Below, one piece after another: positions 20,007-25,000 of a DNA stretch of 25,000 nucleotides. Origin of the DNA: Prototheca cutis (Eukaryota > Chlorophyta > Trebouxiophyceae > Chlorellales > Chlorellaceae). The DNA lies in the NCBI GenBank assembly GCA_002897115.2, contig BCIH01000004.1, positions 199,543 to 224,542 of the forward strand, given 5' to 3'. Under the pieces are notes generated by a model. The model was not told where the DNA came from and searched no databases. It saw nothing but the letters and a program-made list of their open reading frames with translations. The first letter of the stretch is position 1; each line of letters opens with the position of its first letter. Both the position numbers and the translations under genes were made by a program.

Positions 20007-21600
20007 TCACTCCGCTGCGGCAGCAGTTGACTGGGGTGGCTTGACCCGGCCCATGACCGGGTATTTTCCATAAAACTGGGCTTGCCAGTCCCGCAGCGCG
20101 TCCAGCTCGGCCGGGCTGCAGTCTGCCAGATTGTCGTTGCAGTCTGCATGCATGTGTGGGCGTGAGGACGACGCACTGTTGCTCTCCTGCTTGGAAAAAT
20201 TGGCTGGATTGCTCGTGACGAAGCAGCGCGCTGCCATGACCGACCCCCCTGACATTTCATGCATGCAATGTAACAGGTCACTCCTACAAACACGCTGCTG
20301 TTTATCAAAACAACCACAAGATGACGCACCTTCAGCCTCGGTGGAGAATTTTGCAAGGGCCCGGGCGCACTCCCGACCGGCAAAGGGGTACGGTCCGTTT
20401 GGGCCGTAAAACTGACTTCCTGCAGTAGCACCGCATAGAGAAATTGGATTCGACTCGGTTTATGTGCCCCAATGGGCATCAGCCAATCACTCCGGCAAGA
20501 CCCTTCCATCGGACGCTTGCTGCGCCCACTGGGTGTATCACGCACTCGGATGCAAGATTCAAACAAGTCAGGACCGCCGCGGAAAGCCTGTCAAAACAGT
20601 TCATTCCTCGCCGCCCAAACCACTATTAAAACGTACCCCTGGTGACATCAAAGATGGTGCCCTTGATGGCCAGGTAAATGGGCTGCACCTGCTTCCTTCC
20701 ATCAAACGCTGCCAGCTCCTCCAGTGTCAGATTCAAGGTGGGAACCACCTGGGAATGGGGACGGTAGGGCATTGGGTTCGTGATCCACGCTAACAATGCT
20801 CGATTGATCGATGCTGCTTGCGTCAGTTGTGATTCGTATGCGCTGGATTTTGGAATTTCCATTCACGAATCCAGCCCAGTGGAGTCGCAGCATCATCCGC
20901 ACGGCACCCAACCCCAGTGCCCGCCACCCACAGCACATCACCACCAAGCCTCACCTTGCCAACTTTTTGGTACTTGGCATCGAATTTGTCAATCCACTCT
21001 TGCAGCGTCGCGTGCTCCTTTTCCGAGAAATCTGACGTGTCGTCATTGCATGCCTCTTCCGTGATGGCCATCCTGCCCAGTGCTCTGGCCACCTCCCGCC
21101 CTGCAAACACACTGTAGCCACCCTCTGCGGCCATGGAATGGGGCAGTGAAGGAGTCAGGGGCAGGTAGATGTGTATGGGAGAAGAATTCTGGGGAAATTT
21201 AGGTGCATTGGGCTCAATCCAGATGCAGACGAGAGGGATGGAGGGAGGTCCTGGCACCCTCGCTTCCGGGAGACTACTACTCGCAAGGCAAAAGCATGAT
21301 CACATTCCTCCCAACCGCCCAGCCACGAGACATACCTGGTCCATAAAAGGACTTGGACGGCGTGACATCGTAGACGGTGCCCTTGATGGCTAACAGGATG
21401 GGCATGAACCTGTCCCGGCCATCATACTTTTCCAGCTCCAACAGGGTGACGTTGCCCACTTGGAAGGAGCGGTGCCGGGGCTCCTGGGGCTTGCGGCCCA
21501 GCACCAGTCCCACCAGGGCCCGCAGAATCACCAGGACAAGGTAACACAGAACCGCAATGGCCAGCACGATGCAGGCAGTCTCGATCGCGCTAAACTCCAT
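20007..21600 (-). CDS. Tandem MAPR (cytochrome-b5-like haem/steroid-binding) protein
   Basis: Exons 21600-21336, 21124-20955, 20748-20637, 20419-20330 and 20143-20007 join with matching phases to 257 residues. Residues 9-36 are a hydrophobic N-terminal anchor. Two MAPR domains follow, about 48-144 and 146-245. Each has the family blocks: LLELEKYDGRDRFMPILLAIKGTVYDVT then FYGPEGGYSVFAGRE in the first; LEELAAFDGRKQVQPIYLAIKGTIFDVT then FYGPNGPYPFAGRE in the second. Tyr92 and Tyr193 match the axial haem tyrosine of PGRMC1. Each domain closes with W...F..KY. MAPR proteins bind haem and support cytochrome P450 and sterol metabolism in ER and related membranes. Most family members have one domain; here exon 2 runs in phase 0 straight into the second domain. 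Domain 2 lacks one residue before FAGR. Two separate genes are unlikely, because domain 1 has no stop before the donor and domain 2 no start of its own. Confidence 0.88.
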
Positions 21601-21989
21601 GGTGCCAGGAGCCTCCTTGGCGCCGGCAAGAGCCCGCACCAATCCGCCCGGGGAGCCTGTTTGCTTTCAAATCACACTCCCAATTCACGGGTTCAGCCCA
21701 GCCTCGATCTAAATGACTGTGCAGATGACTGAGTCTTGACCCAATCGGCGAAAGAGAAGCTCTCGCGGTGGAGGTGGCCTCTTAATGTCTGTGAAAATGT
21801 TCCGCGATCTTGCTGTCGCGGTCCGGGGGTTCCACACTCATCACCGCGAGCCGCAGTCAATTGATTGATTGGATCACTTTCTTCCCAATCAATCTATACC
21901 CATCAGAACAGGCAGCCTGCAGGTACAATTCATATGGACAGATGCCCACAAATCCTTGTCCTGAATGGACAACACAGCACTCATGTGTA
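21601..21989. other. Intergenic region between MTR3 and the tandem MAPR gene
   Basis: These 389 bases separate two minus-strand genes in head-to-tail order. They should hold the MTR3 3' UTR and the MAPR promoter. I see no gene here. Confidence 0.5.
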
Positions 21990-23418
21990 TTACACCAGTC
22001 GTCGTGCCGCCTCTGCAGCAATCTCAGCATCCTGTGCAGGCACGCACTCGGCCAGCTTAGATCGCATAACCCCGTCAATCTGCTCGCAGCCACCCATGGC
22101 CAGCTCCACTGCATCCTGCAGCTGATCCTGCGTCCACTGGCCCCGACATGTCAGTGAGGACACCTGCCGTCCTCGTTTGGAGAGAGCGGGGTGAGTGTTC
22201 CTGATGTGACGCGGTGCGCTGGCTCGATCACGGACCTGCGTGGGTGTTCCCCTGCATGCAGCCCTCCATGGGCACATATGGTTACCATCACCAAAACCTA
22301 CCTGGTTGAGGTTGGGCAGGAAAGTGAGGAGCAGACCCGCTTCCTCCTGGGCCTCCTCGTCCTTTGTGGGGTCGAGCAGCAGCGTTCCTTGCACCCGGCC
22401 CTGGGCAGATGAGAGGTTACAACGATTGAGAGCGCTTCTATTTGCGCGTTTGAGCATGATCATCTTCACTCATGCAAGATAGAATAACGTCGCATCCGGT
22501 CAACCATTACACCCCCTTGTTGACTTTGTGAAGTCAATCTACCAGGTCCAAGGCTTCCATGGGCCCCGCTGGACAACCAAAAATCCCCCCCAAACCCCCC
22601 CCAAATCCACCCAAAACAAACAAAAAAGCAACCAGTCCAAAACTCCGTACCACGGCGGCAGCAGAGGGCAGGTCTTTGACCGCGATTCCCGCGTCGGCCA
22701 GAGCCAGACTGGCGGCAGCCACAGCGGCCGCCAGCTCGCTGCCACCGGCCTCCATTACCAGGCACTGCACATCCAGCACGGCTTTGGGAAACCGGTCCAG
22801 GAGCACCGCGGCAGAGAGTGCGGTGGACAGCTGTGCCGACAAGTCGCGTTCCATGTCGGTCAGCCCCGGGCCCTTGCGCCGCCGGGTTGCAAAAGTCGCC
22901 AGCCGCACATCGCAGTCCAAGCTACCACGGTCCAGGCTCGCGCTGCGCCGCTCCGACTGGCGTGGACCGTAGACTGCGGCGAGGACTTTGGTGGAGCCAA
23001 ACTCCACATACGCTGATCCAGCCGCCTGGCTCACCGTGCCGCAATCAAAGACTGTGGAGAGTTTTTTCGGGCGGGGGAGTGTGGAGTTGCAAACGTTGGT
23101 TTGTGTCCAAACATTCACGTGGTTGAGTAAGGCGCGCTGCAGATTGAGGCGCCGCAACCGAAAGGTGGTTATCAAGCATGCAGGTCCCCCAGAGACCTCG
23201 TCAAGGCTTTCCTCGGGCCACCTTGTGTGCACATCCAGCAGCTGCGCGGGTCTAGGCCCTCCCCCAACCCACCCGCCACAGTACACTCTCCCACTCGACG
23301 CACATGCCGGTCGAAATTCTTCAAATGCCCTGCCATCTAGTCGCTGGTCCCCAGTCAACACCTCGCCACTGGTGGTAGCCTCCTCCAGAGGGACGGTCGT
23401 GTGTCTCTGCTGCGCCAT
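21990..23418 (-). CDS. MTR3: Exosome complex subunit MTR3 (EXOSC6), RNase PH fold
   Basis: Exons 23418-23304, 23051-22651, 22400-22302 and 22163-21990 join in frame to 262 residues, close to human EXOSC6 (272). The RNase PH core is plain: RLDGRAFEEFRPAFFDCG, GSAYVEFGSTKVLAAVYGPRQ, CDVRLATFATRRR, LDVQCLVMEAGGSELAAAVAAASLALADAGI, LLLDPTKDEEA, FLPNLNQ. MTR3 is one of the six ring subunits of the RNA exosome, which processes and degrades RNA from the 3' end. In most eukaryotes the ring is structural, and catalysis comes from associated nucleases. RRP41-type subunits are alternatives, but the DPT..EE and LPNLNQ segments fit MTR3 best. The donor of intron 2 could be GTACGG at 22650 or GTGGTA three bases earlier; both keep the frame. 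Confidence 0.92.
22575..22628. repeat. C/A-rich low-complexity tract in MTR3 intron 2
   Basis: Runs of 7-8 C alternate with AAA, then ACAAAC units. It looks like a degraded version of the poly-C/poly-A arrays at 4422-4487 and 10100-10217 and again lies in an intron, here of a minus-strand gene. Confidence 0.85.
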
Positions 23419-24629
23419 GGCACCCCTCCCGGGCTCCGTGCCTCGCGCCGCTGTCTCGTCAGGAATACTGTTCGAGCCTGATTTACAACAACAAATGAAG
23501 AATGTTCGTCCACCAGTTCTAACATGGCCTTGCGTTATTTGTTCCAGTCGCGGGTGATGCTCCCAAATCATTCCCCGCATGATGTGGCGGAGCCGCCGTC
23601 CTCTGCCAAGGCGTTCATAGTGGTATCCCCCAAGGTGGTTCCCACTGCGGAAAGCAAGTGCATGCGCTCCGTCTTCACCACAAATATTGCATGCATGTGT
23701 TCATCTTGGCACAACAGCCCTGTCCAATGCGGTGCTTGGCTGCGATATATGCTCAGATATCCTGGACCCATTCCGTGGCAGGCTTGAGAGCGCCTCTCCC
23801 CCTGCAACCATTTGTCGTTTTACTGTTGCCTTGGACCTCGGCGCAGAATGATGCTGCTTCGGTTGATTGTCTGTTCGCACCAAGCTCCCCTGGATGACGA
23901 CCCTGTGGTTGATCTCCCGTGCATCTGGTGGCGAGTGCTCACTCGTGAGCACCACACATATGTTACATACAGCGGAAATTCTCGCCAAACACACGATGCT
24001 TTCTGCGGTGATGATCGCATTCCAATCTTCTTGTCAGCGTGCATCCAGAATATGTCTGTCTATCGGTATCTCTCTCCACGTGACTCTGCAGTCTGGATGT
24101 GGGTCCCCACTTGTGCTGCTGAACAGGATTTGTGCGACACTCTTGGCAGTCCAGCACCGAAATACACGCAGCGCTCGACTGACGCCTGGGGTACTGCGTA
24201 GTGCCGGCTCTTGAGATATCTCTGAACAACAGGTGTGGTGCGTTCAGGCTGTACGCATTAGTGACGTGCAAATCTCGTCACGGCTGGTCGAGGTTCTGCT
24301 GCGGATGATCTCAAGGTTTGAGACCCTGTCTATCTGCTACTGACAGCAGAACAAATGCAGGCGTGGTTTGCGTACCGGCCCGCGTGGGTCCATTTGATAA
24401 TGTGAGGCTTCGGCAGCTTTAGCTCCCTCGTGTGCGTGCACGTGAGGGTCGGACGATCGCAGATCTTCCAAGGTTTCCTTGGAGGGATCGCTCATCGACA
24501 CACACAACAGTGCTCCGCGACCATATCAGGAAGGCCATACATTCCAAAGCTGCATCGAAATCTGCATTGGACCAATTCAGCATTGTTATTTGCGCTCGAG
24601 TTTGGGTGTGCGTTGCAGGAGTACGAAAG
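23419..24629. other. Long divergent interval with an unresolved coding candidate
   Basis: This 1.2-kb stretch lies between the MTR3 start (23418, minus) and the secreted-protein start (24630, plus). A plus-strand frame from ATG 23524 opens with MALRYLFQSRVMLPN, which resembles a mitochondrial presequence. It keeps G/C-rich third positions to about 23680. It then ends at 23787 without a convincing donor and later exon. A minus-strand frame (23568-23807) overlaps it with equally little support. The rest appears non-coding. I do not call a gene here, but one may be hidden. Confidence 0.3.
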
Positions 24630-25000
24630 ATGTCGCGGGTTGCGGCGGCCCTGGTCGCAGCAGTGCTGTGCGGCGTACTCGCCTCCACTGCACAAGCAGG
24701 TACGATCAAACCTGCAAATACTTGTTTGTTACATTACAGCCTATCAGGCACCGCCTATGCGGTGTATCGTTGTCCCAGAGACTCCAGCCGAGATCTCTCC
24801 ACGCGCTGCCAGCGACAGGTGCCTGCGTCCCCTTCCAGCTTCCCGAGGGTTTCTCCAGCCTTCAGGCGTACTGTCAGTACCTTCAGACCATTGATGATGA
24901 GTGAGTAGGGCAAATGTCGTGTAGTCGATGCATACGGGGTGGTCGTGCTGTAGCTTCCGGCGCATTCTTGTGATGTGCAGATCACGGGGGGACCCCATGA
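24630..25000 (+). CDS. Secreted protein, 5' part, cut by the window end
   Basis: Exon 1 (24630-24699) encodes MSRVAAALVAAVLCGVLASTAQA, a textbook signal peptide with a likely cut after AQA. Exon 2 (24819-24900) follows at phase 1 with GACVPFQLPEGFSSLQAYCQYLQTIDD. Exon 3 begins at 24981 at phase 2 (E-SRGDPM) and runs off the window. Donors GTACGA and GTGAGT and CAG acceptors support the model. The mature protein starts with two Cys in the first 20 or so residues, so it probably enters the secretory pathway and forms disulfides. Too little is visible to name a family or function. Confidence 0.7.

Noticed and set aside
20058..20070. 13-base match GGGTATTTTCCAT to the sequence after the first poly-G run (41-53)
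   Set aside because: A match of this length is expected about by chance in 25 kb, and one copy is inside MAPR coding sequence.
20160..20264. Open minus frame (MAARCFVTSNPANFSKQ...) as part of the MAPR protein
   Set aside because: Phase and domain alignment place the acceptor at 20146-20144, joining E to DCNDNLADCS as in domain 1; the frame is intron sequence that happens to be open.
1..25000. Defence island, CRISPR array, operon, prophage or transposase
   Set aside because: No direct-repeat array, no transposase or integrase motifs and no operon layout are present; the window is an intron-rich eukaryotic gene neighbourhood.

Overview
This window is nuclear DNA from a photosynthetic-lineage eukaryote, most likely a green alga (Chlorophyta, probably trebouxiophyte/Chlorella-like). 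Evidence: it is intron-rich and GC-rich with short introns. It carries a CBM20-containing phosphoglucan, water dikinase (a plastid starch-degradation enzyme of plants and green algae). The kinase is SnRK2-like, and the eS26 protein has an algal-type sequence. There are no prokaryotic operons, CRISPR arrays or insertion sequences. I joined exons by hand, using splice sites and reading-frame phase. In all, 39 introns are proposed, and most models close exactly in frame.

Layout, left to right. A 42-base G run opens the window. A SnRK2-like Ser/Thr kinase (+, about 824-2593, 5' end unresolved) is followed by a small two-exon membrane protein (-, 3091-3487). Next is an eight-exon Lys/Ser/Arg-rich, probably nuclear protein with a UBA-like N-terminus (-, 4078-6193). 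It is divergent from SURF2 (+, 6603-7739). A large polytopic membrane lipase of the class 3/DAGL type follows (+, 8078-12019). Ribosomal protein eS26 (-, 12864-13654) is divergent from the 13-exon phosphoglucan, water dikinase (+, 14252-19880). Then come a protein with two fused MAPR/cytochrome-b5-like domains (-, 20007-21600) and the exosome subunit MTR3/EXOSC6 (-, 21990-23418). The last gene is the 5' part of a secreted protein cut by the window edge (+, 24630 onward).

The genes do not form one pathway. They are a typical mixed neighbourhood of housekeeping genes: ribosome and RNA metabolism (eS26, MTR3, SURF2, the nuclear protein), starch and lipid metabolism (PWD, lipase), haem/sterol binding (MAPR) and signalling (kinase). 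I see no multi-gene novel system. The points worth a second look are the tandem MAPR fusion, the lipase with a roughly 180-residue insert before its nucleophile, a kinase with DFQ in place of DFG, eS26 lacking half of its zinc ligands, phase-supported GC-AG introns, and long poly-G, poly-C and poly-A tracts confined to introns.
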